In this document: positions 1 to 6,793 of the stretch, in pieces
How the letters are laid out: each line of letters starts with the position of its first letter
How positions within the stretch are numbered: the first letter of the stretch is position 1
DNA from: an uncultured Eubacterium sp.
GTDB taxonomy: Bacteria > Bacillota > Clostridia > Oscillospirales > Acutalibacteraceae
Assembly (NCBI GenBank): GCA_910584985.1
Contig: CAJUDJ010000024.1
Location: 1-23,728 of the forward strand
Direction: 5' to 3'
Length of the DNA stretch: 23,728 nucleotides
Notes under the pieces: model-generated
Databases searched by the model: none
What the model saw: only the letters and a program-made list of their open reading frames with translations
Told to the model about the DNA's origin: nothing
Position numbers and translations under genes: made by a program

Positions 1-220
1 CGGTAAGCACAGTGTTGCAGACAGAACAGTGAGAACCTTCCGTTAAACCTGTTTCAGTACAGGTAGGAGCAACTGCAACATCCTTCACAGCTGTATGTGC
101 AGTTACGGGAATAATTTGCTGTGCGGTAAGTACAGTATTGCAGACAGAACAATGTGAGCCGTCTGTTAAACCTGTTTCGGTACAGGTAGGAGCAACTGCA
201 TTATCCTTTACGGCAGTATG
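1..220 (-). repeat. Tandem 123-bp (41-residue) coding repeats
   Basis: Two in-frame units lie inside the transglutaminase-like gene: 220 to 98 and 97 to beyond the window edge. Each starts with HTAVKD and contains APTCTETGLT, then SHCSVCNTVLT. By hand count, the 97 overlapping bases of the two units differ at 13 positions. A more diverged half-unit with TYTCSHC precedes them. The period is a multiple of three and the repeat is translated, so it is a protein repeat and not a CRISPR array. Confidence 0.85.
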
Positions 221-1468
221 ACCGTTTGGAAGAATTTCTTCTGTTCTAATCTCTGTGCAATGTGAACAGGTATATGTTTTAACGCCTGCTGTTGTGCAGG
301 TTGCCGGTGTTGTTATGGTTCCGTCATCCCAGTTGTGTTCGTAAACAGCTGTAATATGCATCTGATTGGCGGAACGAGAAGAATAAGTGCCTGTGTCTGC
401 GGCAAGTTTGAATTCTGCATTTAATTTAACAGCGTGCTGTTTTGAATCTGACCAATCCTGCGAAGAGAGCTGATAGGCTGCTAGATTGTAAATTACCTTC
501 TGATAACTGTCATTCATGGAATCTGTTATCGGAATATCAAATTCCGTATTTCCCGCATCCAGGTTTTGCTGAACAGCAGGCATTAAAGAATCAGACCACT
601 GACGGATTTTTCCTGTCTTAATAAAATAATTTTGTTCAAGGGAATTGGATAAATAATTATTATCAGACACGTGATCGGAATGCACCAGCGTCATAATTCT
701 GTCGTCAAGTCCGAAATAAAGATAGTTTTCATAGGTGTGGTTGCTGTATCCGTTATCATCCCATGTAACATCAATCTGATACCAGTTTCCGTCCAGTTTG
801 GCAACTGTCCACACATGGCCGTTTCCTTCAGCACGGCCGTTTGCAATGCCAACACGGTTCAGAAGCATTGTGTAGGCACGGTGGTAAGCTTCACAGGTGC
901 CTGTTCCTCTTGCCAATGCACCTTCTGCATTGCAGTAAAGATAGGAATAATCATATTCACAGTTATCAAGTAGCCAGTCATGCAGCCATAAAGCACGGTC
1001 AAAATCTGTGCTGCAGCTTGCCATGCACTGTGCGGCAACATTGTCTGCAATTGCTTCAATGGTCGGATACTGAGGATCATTCAGCACAACTTTAACAATT
1101 TCTCTTTTTGTAATAATCGGTGTTACGCCTTTATCCATTACATGAAATTCAAGATAATAAACACCTGACGCATAAAATGTAAAATCAAATGTGTTTTCGT
1201 CTTTGAATCCCGGAAGGCGGCTCGGATCCATTACATAATATCTGCCGTCTTCGCCTTCTCTTGTGATATTGCCAAAATAATACTGATAGTTTCCGGAACC
1301 GCCATCAGCCTGAATTGTAAATGTTGAGGCTTCGCCGCATTTGGAATTGTGCGTAACTGTAAGTGAAAGACCATCATTTGCCGCGGCTAAAGTCTGCATC
1401 GGAAGCAATGGTACTAAAAATAGTAGCGCAGCCATTAATAAAGCTGCTAAATTTCTGTGCTTTTTCAA
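1..1468 (-). CDS. Secreted transglutaminase-like protein with C-terminal Cys repeats (partial)
   Basis: The frame is open from a TTG at 1468 to the window edge, about 489 codons, so the C-terminus is missing. The TTG is chosen because a GGGAGGA site (1477-1483) lies 8 nt upstream and the first 30 residues form a signal peptide: a KKHR start, a Leu/Ala-rich core, then AAA before Asn-Asp. A transglutaminase-like core follows, with the expected triad: Cys192 in GTGTCEAYH, His218 in GNGHVWTV and Asp233 in QIDVTWDD. After a spacer come repeats of about 41 residues with a CxxC pair (CSVC). The fold is shared by proteases, peptidoglycan-linked enzymes and crosslinkers, so the reaction cannot be named. 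It probably acts at or outside the cell surface. The Cys pairs could bind metal or form disulfides. Confidence 0.85.
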   Translation of the reverse strand, partial: MKKHRNLAALLMAALLFLVPLLPMQTLAAANDGLSLTVTHNSKCGEASTFTIQADGGSGNYQYYFGNITREGEDGRYYVMDPSRLPGFKDENTFDFTFYASGVYYLEFHVMDKGVTPIITKREIVKVVLNDPQYPTIEAIADNVAAQCMASCSTDFDRALWLHDWLLDNCEYDYSYLYCNAEGALARGTGTCEAYHRAYTMLLNRVGIANGRAEGNGHVWTVAKLDGNWYQIDVTWDDNGYSNHTYENYLYFGLDDRIMTLVHSDHVSDNNYLSNSLEQNYFIKTGKIRQWSDSLMPAVQQNLDAGNTEFDIPITDSMNDSYQKVIYNLAAYQLSSQDWSDSKQHAVKLNAEFKLAADTGTYSSRSANQMHITAVYEHNWDDGTITTPATCTTAGVKTYTCSHCTEIRTEEILPNGHTAVKDNAVAPTCTETGLTDGSHCSVCNTVLTAQQIIPVTAHTAVKDVAVAPTCTETGLTEGSHCSVCNTVLT

Positions 1469-1510
1469 GAAATTATTCCTCCCTGTAATTAAATATATTT
1501 ATTTTTTGTA

Positions 1511-1539
1511 ATTATAGCACAGATGTTTCTGTTTGTAAA
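1511..1539 (-). promoter_or_regulatory. Promoter of the transglutaminase-like gene
   Basis: On the minus strand, TTTACA (1534-1539) and TATAAT (1511-1516) are separated by 17 nt, with a TGC just before the -10 box. It is a strong vegetative sigma-70/SigA-type match, about 40 nt upstream of the TTG start. Confidence 0.75.
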
Positions 1540-1561
1540 CTTTAATTACAGATTACCAATT

Positions 1562-1598
1562 TATAATAAAAGGCAGCAGTTTTTGTTGAAACTGCTGC
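1562..1598 (-). terminator. Intrinsic terminator of the SDR gene
   Basis: A perfect 10-bp stem (1573-1582 with 1589-1598, GCAGCAGTTT/AAACTGCTGC) is followed on the minus strand by CTTTTATT. It lies 14 nt after the stop codon of the SDR-zinc ribbon gene and upstream of the next minus-strand promoter. Confidence 0.8.
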
Positions 1599-1612
1599 TT
1601 GAATGGTATATG

Positions 1613-3175
1613 TTATCTTTTTATATCATCCCATTTTACGCCGCCGATATGAAATAAATCATCAAAATAATAAACATCGGTTTCACTTTTGGAATGGCTT
1701 GGATACCAGACCTGTGCGAAAAACGGATTGGTTTTTGCAATGGCATTATAGTCCCATTTCTTCTGCGGAACAAAGCATTCGGGGCACCAGTGGCCGCCAA
1801 GAAGAATAAGGGCGGGGCTTGCTTCAAACTCAGCACCGCAGTGGCCGCATTTCCATTTCAGCTTTACGGAAAGATCACCCTTCGGCATTGTTTTGGATAA
1901 GCATTTGCCGCCGCGGAATTTCGCGGCTGTTTTCATATCTTCAATGCTGAGTTCGCTTTCGGGCTTGCTTTCGTCATAGCCGTGATCAAGCCTGAATCTT
2001 TCGGAAACGGCTGTTTTTTTATCAAAGGTCATGATTTTATAATCCGCCCATTTTTTCGGAATTCTGTCCCATGCTTCTTTTGAACCGAAAAATGCGTTGA
2101 TCCTTGTTGTGTTGTTTTTATTAATCCAGTCAAGCGTTCCGAAACCAGGGGTAAGTGCAATTTTTTTCATAAACGGCTTAACAAAGAAAGCAACAACATC
2201 CTTTGATATGCGTTTTGCAAGCTTATATTCAAATTCAAGCTGGCTTGCAAGATATTTGAAATAATCCTTAATCGGCATATTGCCGCGGAAATGCAGATAA
2301 TCGTCAAGCTTATCACTGTCTGCAAAAAAGTGGCCGTGAAAATTCTTTGTAATAAACCAATTCGGTGAAAACAGCTTTTCCGGCTTTGCAAGTCCGAGCG
2401 TGTCAAGCAGCAGACTCATAAACTCATAGTTTGAAATTCTGTATTCCTCACCTGAACCGATATTATAGAAATGATTCCAGAAATCACTGCCAAGATTTCC
2501 TTTCTGATCCTCAAGAACAAGATTGCACATAACCCGTCCTGCATCTTCTATTGTGCACCATTCCAGCACGCCGTTCAATGGCACATGATACATAATCGGG
2601 TCAAGATTATTCAGAATGCTCGGATAAAGAATGCCTGTCTGGCGCAGAACCACCCAGTTCTTGATTCCGCTGTCAACAAAAATGCGTTCGGCAACTGTTT
2701 TTGAAATGGCATAATGATCATAAACGGAAATTTTAAGCGGATCACCGCAGCGGCCCCAGTGAATGGGATAATTTCTTCCGCCTGTCTGGGCAACTGTGCC
2801 GATATAGCAAATCTTTACCGCATCGGGATCAGGCTGTGCAAGCACGGCTTTGCAGATGTTTTCTGCCGCACCTATATTTGTTTTTTGCGTTAAATACGGT
2901 TTCCAGTCAGCAGCGGGTGAAACAAGCCCGCCGATATGAAGCACATAATCGCTTCCTGTTACACCTTCAAGAATTGCATCATAATCCAGAAAATCGCCCC
3001 AAACCACCTTAACATTCGGTTTCGCCATATAAGGGGAGAGCAGTTCAATGTTTTTTTTGCTTTTTCTTGCAAGGATTTTCAGATTTATTTTTGTGGGCTT
3101 TTTCAGCATATACTGAATTGCCGACCAACCCATATTTCCTGTTCCACCTGTGATAAAAACTGTTTTTCTAGCCAT
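1613..3175 (-). CDS. Extended SDR (NAD-dependent epimerase/dehydratase type) fused to a zinc ribbon
   Basis: This 520-residue protein starts at an ATG with GAGGTG 5-6 nt upstream. The N-terminal Rossmann motif TGGTGNMG (residues 9-16) and the catalytic pair Tyr156-x3-Lys160 (YAISK) place it in the extended short-chain dehydrogenase/epimerase family, which acts on nucleotide sugars or similar substrates with bound NAD(P). The SDR part covers about residues 1-340, a normal size. About 180 further residues follow, with a four-Cys zinc ribbon: Cys443/Cys446 (CGHC) and Cys464/Cys467 (CPEC), then an aromatic tail ending WDDIKR. The substrate cannot be told from sequence. It is transcribed alone, between its own promoter and terminator, with no sugar-biosynthesis genes beside it. 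The fusion is direct: one frame, no stop. Confidence 0.85.
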   Translation of the reverse strand: MARKTVFITGGTGNMGWSAIQYMLKKPTKINLKILARKSKKNIELLSPYMAKPNVKVVWGDFLDYDAILEGVTGSDYVLHIGGLVSPAADWKPYLTQKTNIGAAENICKAVLAQPDPDAVKICYIGTVAQTGGRNYPIHWGRCGDPLKISVYDHYAISKTVAERIFVDSGIKNWVVLRQTGILYPSILNNLDPIMYHVPLNGVLEWCTIEDAGRVMCNLVLEDQKGNLGSDFWNHFYNIGSGEEYRISNYEFMSLLLDTLGLAKPEKLFSPNWFITKNFHGHFFADSDKLDDYLHFRGNMPIKDYFKYLASQLEFEYKLAKRISKDVVAFFVKPFMKKIALTPGFGTLDWINKNNTTRINAFFGSKEAWDRIPKKWADYKIMTFDKKTAVSERFRLDHGYDESKPESELSIEDMKTAAKFRGGKCLSKTMPKGDLSVKLKWKCGHCGAEFEASPALILLGGHWCPECFVPQKKWDYNAIAKTNPFFAQVWYPSHSKSETDVYYFDDLFHIGGVKWDDIKR

Positions 3176-3212
3176 AGCTGCACCTCAGAATATAAGTGTT
3201 TTCCAATGAAAA

Positions 3213-3241
3213 ATTATAAACAAATCATAAACTGAATTCAA
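3213..3241 (-). promoter_or_regulatory. Promoter of the SDR-zinc ribbon gene
   Basis: On the minus strand, TTGAAT (3236-3241) and TATAAT (3213-3218) are separated by exactly 17 nt. The -10 box is 37 nt upstream of the ATG at 3175, leaving room for a short leader with the GAGGTG ribosome site. Confidence 0.7.
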
Positions 3242-3312
3242 TATCCTATTTTTTACAAAACAATGAACAGTTTTTGAATTCTGTCAGATGGCTCTGCAAG
3301 GCTGTCAGTGCT

Positions 3313-3650
3313 TCAGTCCGTCATAATAGTTTTTAAGGACAGCTTTTTGATTTTTTGAGTGTATATAAACATGACAAGTTCATAAACGGCAATAAAAATG
3401 CCAAGAGAAAAAAGCATTGCGGGAAAATCAAACTGATATACAGGAATATTCTCTATATCTTTAAATATAATATCCACCATCAGCCGCATAAGTGCGTACT
3501 GATAAACCGTTCCGAAGGCAAATCCGATATACGATTAGGTCTGTATCCGCCGAGAATTGCACGGCAGCAGTCTTTATGCGAATAACCGAATATCTTCATC
3601 ATCATTATGGTCTGCGTATTTCCGTGCTTCTGTATGATTTTGTGATTTCC
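3313..3650 (-). pseudogene. C-terminal relic of an ABC-transporter permease (FtsX/MacB type), frameshifted
   Basis: Translation directly after the tetR stop, in the same frame, gives KHGNTQTIMMMKIFGYSHKD and then ILGGYRP, resembling the cytoplasmic loop of FtsX-like permeases. That frame soon meets a TGA. Removing the effect of one missing base near 3531-3537 moves reading to a second frame, which continues YIGFAFGTVYQYALMRLMVD, then a hydrophobic helix (MLFSLGIFIAVYELVMFIY) and a basic tail, stopping with TGA at 3313-3315. It has no start codon or ribosome site of its own. The ATPase and the first roughly 80-90% of a permease are absent. The inference is that a TetR-regulated ABC exporter was lost by deletion and this tail remains. 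Confidence 0.75.
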
Positions 3651-4238
3651 TTAGCATGTATCATTATTTTCATTTCCTTTTCTGTTTTTCAGAAGGCTTA
3701 TAAACACTTCGCTCATCATCTGGCTGATTTCCGCTACCGTAAAGCGGTACATTTTTGTGGCACAGAGTGTTGCAATTCCGTGTGTATAAATCCATAGATG
3801 GCGGTACAGCTTTTCAGCAGATTCTTTATTTAATCCGTAGGTGTCTGTTATGGATAAAAAAACTTCTTCGTAGCTTTCCTCAATCAGCGGAAGAACAGAG
3901 GATAAATCGGGAATGCGGTTATGCTCCGTCATAAAAAGAAGCTGAAACAGCTTAGGCTCGTTGATGGAAAAAAGAATATATTGTGTTCCTGCACCTTTGA
4001 AAGCAGGCGTATCCGTTAATCCTTTCTGAATATACTGTTTATAAAGTGCTTTTGCTGCTTCCGTAACAGCCTCTTCAACTTCCTCCATATTTCTGAATAC
4101 GGTGAAAACCGGCCTTGCTGAGCTGCCCAGCTTCAGCCCTAATGCTCTTGAAGTCAGCGCATCAAAGCCTTCGGTTTTTACAATGCTTAAAGCAGCGTTA
4201 ATAATTTCATCCCTTGTGAATTTGGCTTTCGGCGGCAT
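3651..4238 (-). CDS. TetR/AcrR-family transcriptional regulator
   Basis: This 195-residue protein starts at an ATG with GGAGGA 5 nt upstream. The N-terminal part (TRDEIINAALSIVKTEGFDA, then LTSRALGLKLGSSARPVFTVFRN, residues about 9-50) is a TetR helix-turn-helix. The rest is a helical ligand/dimer domain with the FQLLFMTEHN stretch seen in many such regulators. It probably represses its own promoter, and may once have controlled the ABC exporter whose relic follows its stop codon. It is divergent from metK, but each gene has its own promoter, so control of metK by it is not implied. The ligand is unknown. Confidence 0.88.
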   Translation of the reverse strand: MPPKAKFTRDEIINAALSIVKTEGFDALTSRALGLKLGSSARPVFTVFRNMEEVEEAVTEAAKALYKQYIQKGLTDTPAFKGAGTQYILFSINEPKLFQLLFMTEHNRIPDLSSVLPLIEESYEEVFLSITDTYGLNKESAEKLYRHLWIYTHGIATLCATKMYRFTVAEISQMMSEVFISLLKNRKGNENNDTC

Positions 4239-4257
4239 TTTTGTCCTCCAATCATTC

Positions 4258-4291
4258 TAAATCATATGTTTTAAATCGTTTGATATAAATC
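4258..4291 (-). promoter_or_regulatory. Three phased GATTTA repeats in the tetR leader (candidate operator)
   Basis: On the minus strand, GATTTA occurs at 4286-4291, 4272-4277 and 4258-4263, with an exact 14-nt period. The first copy overlaps the -10 box and the last lies about 8 nt before the GGAGGA ribosome site. The position fits a repressor site for autoregulation, but the repeats are direct rather than inverted, which is unusual for TetR operators. Function is inferred from position only. Confidence 0.4.
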
Positions 4292-4317
4292 ATACTCCCA
4301 TATATTTCATAAGTCAA
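4289..4317 (-). promoter_or_regulatory. Promoter of the TetR-family gene
   Basis: On the minus strand, TTGACT (4312-4317) and TATGAT (4289-4294) are 17 nt apart, a near-consensus SigA-type promoter. It points away from the metK promoter 27 nt further on. Confidence 0.8.
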
Positions 4318-4343
4318 CAGATAAAAATTAATTGCATTATGTG

Positions 4344-4372
4344 TTGACAATCGAACAACATTGCGTTATCAT
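4344..4372 (+). promoter_or_regulatory. metK promoter
   Basis: TTGACA (4344-4349) and TATCAT (4367-4372) are separated by 17 nt. Transcription would begin around 4379, just before the riboswitch aptamer starts at 4393. Confidence 0.85.
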
Positions 4373-4392
4373 AGGTTAAAAGTTAATAATAC

Positions 4393-4491
4393 CTTATCAA
4401 GAGTGGTTGAGGGACAGGCCTTATGACACCACAGCAACCTGCTTTAAAGCAAGGTGCTAAATCCTGCGGTATGATTTAACCGAGTGATGAG
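4393..4491 (+). promoter_or_regulatory. SAM-I (S-box) riboswitch aptamer
   Basis: The RNA carries the S-box hallmarks in order: CTTATCAAGAG, GAGGGAC, GGCC with ATGA, GCAACC, and GGTGCTAAATCC. Helix P1 forms between CTTATC (4393-4398) and GATGAG (4486-4491). P3 is TGC(TTTAAA)GCA plus a CC/GG extension, and P4 is CGGT/ACCG. S-box RNAs bind S-adenosylmethionine and switch off methionine and SAM genes. Here the RNA sits directly before metK, whose product makes SAM, so feedback control is expected. Confidence 0.95.
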
Positions 4492-4528
4492 TTTATCTAA
4501 ACACACTCGTGTATGGGTGTGTTTTTTT
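4481..4528 (+). terminator. Riboswitch expression platform: antiterminator and terminator
   Basis: The terminator stem is 4499-4506 with 4517-4524 (AAACACAC/GTGTGTTT), followed by a T run to 4528. A competing hairpin can form: CGAGTG (4481-4486) with CACTCG (4504-4509), with an inner GTTT/AAACA stem (4491-4494 with 4499-4502). It uses both the 3' side of P1/P4 and the 5' arm of the terminator, so the two states exclude each other. With SAM bound, P1 holds 4486-4491 and the terminator is free to form, giving an OFF switch. Confidence 0.85.
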
Positions 4529-4544
4529 ATTGGAGGAAAGAACT

Positions 4545-5723
4545 ATGTCTAAATATTTATTTACAAGCGAATCTGTAACAAAGGGGCATCCCGATAAAAT
4601 CTGCGATCAGATTTCGGATGCGATTCTGGATGCCATGATAGAACAGGACCCGATGAGTCGTGTTGCCTGCGAAACCACCTGCACAACAGGCCAGGTGCTG
4701 GTTATGGGTGAAATCACCTCAAATGCGCAGGTAGATATTCCTGCACTGGTCAGAAAAACCGTATGTGAAATCGGCTATGATGACGGAGCAAAGGGCTTTG
4801 ACGGCAACACCTGTGCCGTACTTGTTGCACTGGATAAGCAGAGCACGGATATTGCAATGGGCGTTGATAAATCGTTTGAGCTGAAAAATGCTGAAGAGGA
4901 TGCATACAATCTGAACGGCGCAGGCGATCAGGGTATGATGTTTGGCTATGCCTGCAATGAAACAAAAGAGCTTATGCCGATGCCGATCAGCCTTGCGCAC
5001 AAGCTTGCTGTTAAGCTTACAGAGGTTCGTGAAAACGGCACGTTGCCGTATCTTTATGCAGACGGCAAAACACAGGTAACCGTTCAATATGAGGACGGAA
5101 AGCCGGTTAAGGTAACGGCTGTTGTTGTTTCCAGCCAGCACAGTGCGGATGTTGCGCTTGAAACGCTCAGAGAGGATATTATCGAAAAGGTTATTAAAAC
5201 CACCGTTCCGGCAGAGCTTATGGACGATGAATCCGTGATTTATGTAAACCCCACAGGCAGATTTGTAATCGGCGGTCCTCAGGGCGACAGTGGACTTACA
5301 GGCAGAAAAATCATTGTGGATACATATGGCGGCTATGCTCGCCACGGTGGCGGTGCTTTCAGCGGCAAGGACCCAACAAAGGTAGACAGAAGCGCAGCCT
5401 ATGCTGCACGCTGGGTTGCAAAAAATATTGTTGCAGCCGGTCTTGCCGAAAGATGTGAGGTGGAGCTTGCCTATGCAATCGGTGTGGCAAAGCCTGTTTC
5501 CGTTATGGTGGATACCTTCGGCACAGGTGTGAAATCCAACGAGGAAATCGGTGAAATTATTGATAAGGTGTTTGATTTAAGGCCGTCTGCCATTATAGAC
5601 CGTCTTGATTTAAGAAAGCCGATTTATAAGAATGTTGCGGCTTACGGCCATATGGGCAGGGAAGACCTTGGCGTTTCCTGGGAAAAAACCGATATGATTG
5701 ACGAAATTAAAAAATATATGTAA
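4545..5723 (+). CDS. metK: S-adenosylmethionine synthetase (methionine adenosyltransferase)
   Basis: MetK makes S-adenosylmethionine from ATP and methionine in the cytoplasm. The 392-residue product has the usual family length and ends: an MSKYLFTSESVTKGHPDKICDQ start, the GAGDQGMMFGYA signature (about residues 116-127), and the Gly-rich GGGAFSGKDPTKVDRS loop (about 266-281). The start at 4545 is chosen because GGAGGAAAG is 5 nt upstream. A longer open frame from 4509 would begin inside the riboswitch terminator and is rejected. The gene is transcribed alone under the SAM riboswitch and ends in a strong hairpin. Confidence 0.98.
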   Translation: MSKYLFTSESVTKGHPDKICDQISDAILDAMIEQDPMSRVACETTCTTGQVLVMGEITSNAQVDIPALVRKTVCEIGYDDGAKGFDGNTCAVLVALDKQSTDIAMGVDKSFELKNAEEDAYNLNGAGDQGMMFGYACNETKELMPMPISLAHKLAVKLTEVRENGTLPYLYADGKTQVTVQYEDGKPVKVTAVVVSSQHSADVALETLREDIIEKVIKTTVPAELMDDESVIYVNPTGRFVIGGPQGDSGLTGRKIIVDTYGGYARHGGGAFSGKDPTKVDRSAAYAARWVAKNIVAAGLAERCEVELAYAIGVAKPVSVMVDTFGTGVKSNEEIGEIIDKVFDLRPSAIIDRLDLRKPIYKNVAAYGHMGREDLGVSWEKTDMIDEIKKYM

Positions 5724-5731
5724 GCATTATG

Positions 5732-5760
5732 AAACAGGCAGTCGCAGACTGCCTGTTTTT
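5732..5760 (+). terminator. metK terminator
   Basis: A 12-bp stem (5732-5743 with 5747-5758, AAACAGGCAGTC/GACTGCCTGTTT) has a GCA loop and a T tail. It lies 8 nt after the metK stop and directly before the ribosome site of the next gene (CGGAGGA, 5761-5767). The downstream gene therefore depends on read-through or on a promoter I could not find. Confidence 0.9.
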
Positions 5761-5772
5761 CGGAGGATACAG

Positions 5773-6651
5773 ATGTTTGAATTAAATCAGATAAGCAATC
5801 AATGCTGGTATATAAACAGCCCTGCAAAAATCGGTATTTATAAGCAAAATGAAAGCGATGTTTATCTTATAGACAGCGGAAATGATAAGGATGCAGGCAG
5901 AAAAGTGCGCAAAATTCTGGATGAAAACGGCTGGAAGCTGAAAGGCATTATCAATACGCATTCCAATGCAGACCATATTGGCGGTAATCAGTATCTGCAA
6001 AGGCAGACAGGCTGTAAAATTTTTGCAAAAGGGATAGAATGCGATTTTACAAATCATCCGATTCTTGAACCGTCTTTCTTATATGGCGGTTATCCCTGTA
6101 AGGATTTGCGGCATAAGTTTTTGCTTGCAGGGGAAAGCAATGCTGTTGATACAGAGGATGCCGATTTTCCGAAGGAACTGAAAATTATAGATTTAAAGGG
6201 CCATTTTTTTGATATGATTGGAATCAGAACGCCCGATGATGTTGTTTTCCTTGCGGACTGTATCAGTAGCCGTGAAACGCTTGAAAAATATCAGATTTCT
6301 TTTATTTACGATGTTGCCGAATATCTTAAAACGCTTGATGTGGTTGAAGCGATGGAAGCCAAACTGTTTGTTCCTGCCCATGCAGGTACGGCGGCAGATA
6401 TAAAAGATTTGGTAAAGTTTAATCGTCAAAAGGTTTATGAAATAGCAGACAAGATGATGGATATGCTGAAAACACCTATGATTTTTGAGGATTTGTTAAA
6501 AAGATTTTTTGATGAATATAGGCTGGTTATGAATTTTGAGCAATATGTGTTGGTGGGCAGCACGGTAAAGTCATACCTTTCCTATCTTAAAGATAATGGA
6601 AAAATCACCGCCTTATTCAATGATAATCAGCTTATATGGAGTGCAATATGA
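5773..6651 (+). CDS. Metallo-beta-lactamase-fold hydrolase with a variant metal motif
   Basis: This 292-residue protein starts at ATG 5773, with GGAGGA 6 nt upstream. An open frame reaching back to 5698 overlaps metK and its terminator and is rejected. The MBL metal ligands are mostly present: His63, Asp67 and His68 in THSNADHIGG, His144 in LKGHFF, Asp162 in FLADC and His203 in PAHAG. The usual HxHxDH motif reads H-S-N-A-D-H, so the second His is Asn65. A C-terminal helical region (about 215-292, rich in Lys/Phe/Leu) may be a winged-helix-like addition. MBL proteins of this kind hydrolyse thioesters, phosphodiesters or related substrates; which applies here is unknown. It is flanked by terminators on both sides. 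Confidence 0.85.
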   Translation: MFELNQISNQCWYINSPAKIGIYKQNESDVYLIDSGNDKDAGRKVRKILDENGWKLKGIINTHSNADHIGGNQYLQRQTGCKIFAKGIECDFTNHPILEPSFLYGGYPCKDLRHKFLLAGESNAVDTEDADFPKELKIIDLKGHFFDMIGIRTPDDVVFLADCISSRETLEKYQISFIYDVAEYLKTLDVVEAMEAKLFVPAHAGTAADIKDLVKFNRQKVYEIADKMMDMLKTPMIFEDLLKRFFDEYRLVMNFEQYVLVGSTVKSYLSYLKDNGKITALFNDNQLIWSAI

Positions 6652-6688
6652 AAAGCCGGAGGACGCAAATTCCTCCGGCTTTTATTTT
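6651..6688. terminator. Bidirectional terminator between the MBL gene and proC
   Basis: A 13-bp stem (6651-6663 with 6671-6683, AAAAGCCGGAGGA/TCCTCCGGCTTTT) has a 7-nt loop. T-rich tracts follow in both directions because the stem itself ends in A4/T4. It overlaps the last base of the MBL stop codon. For proC on the minus strand it lies about 110 nt beyond the stop, and the stretch between holds nothing recognisable. Confidence 0.85.
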
Positions 6689-6793
6689 GCGATAATGATA
6701 TAGATGCAGCTGAAGTTATCAGACAGGTTTCAGCATATTTCGGTTTGTTTTCTTTGTATACTTTTAAATGTTGATTAATCTGATTTCAGCCTA

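Noticed and set aside
1..220. Possible CRISPR-like or noncoding tandem repeat
   Set aside because: The 123-bp period is in frame, translated and contiguous without spacers, so it is a protein repeat.
671..1095. Plus-strand frames opposite the transglutaminase-like gene
   Set aside because: The minus strand carries a signal peptide, a catalytic triad and a ribosome site in a single frame; the plus-strand frames have none.
4509..4544. Upstream extension of the metK frame starting MYGCVFLLEERT
   Set aside because: It begins inside the riboswitch terminator; the ATG at 4545 has a good ribosome site and matches the family N-terminus.
4719..5345. 208-codon minus-strand frame opposite metK
   Set aside because: No ribosome site or recognisable domain; metK on the other strand is certain and fully explains the sequence.
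5698..5772. N-terminal extension of the MBL hydrolase
   Set aside because: It would start inside metK and run through the metK terminator; ATG 5773 has its own GGAGGA site.
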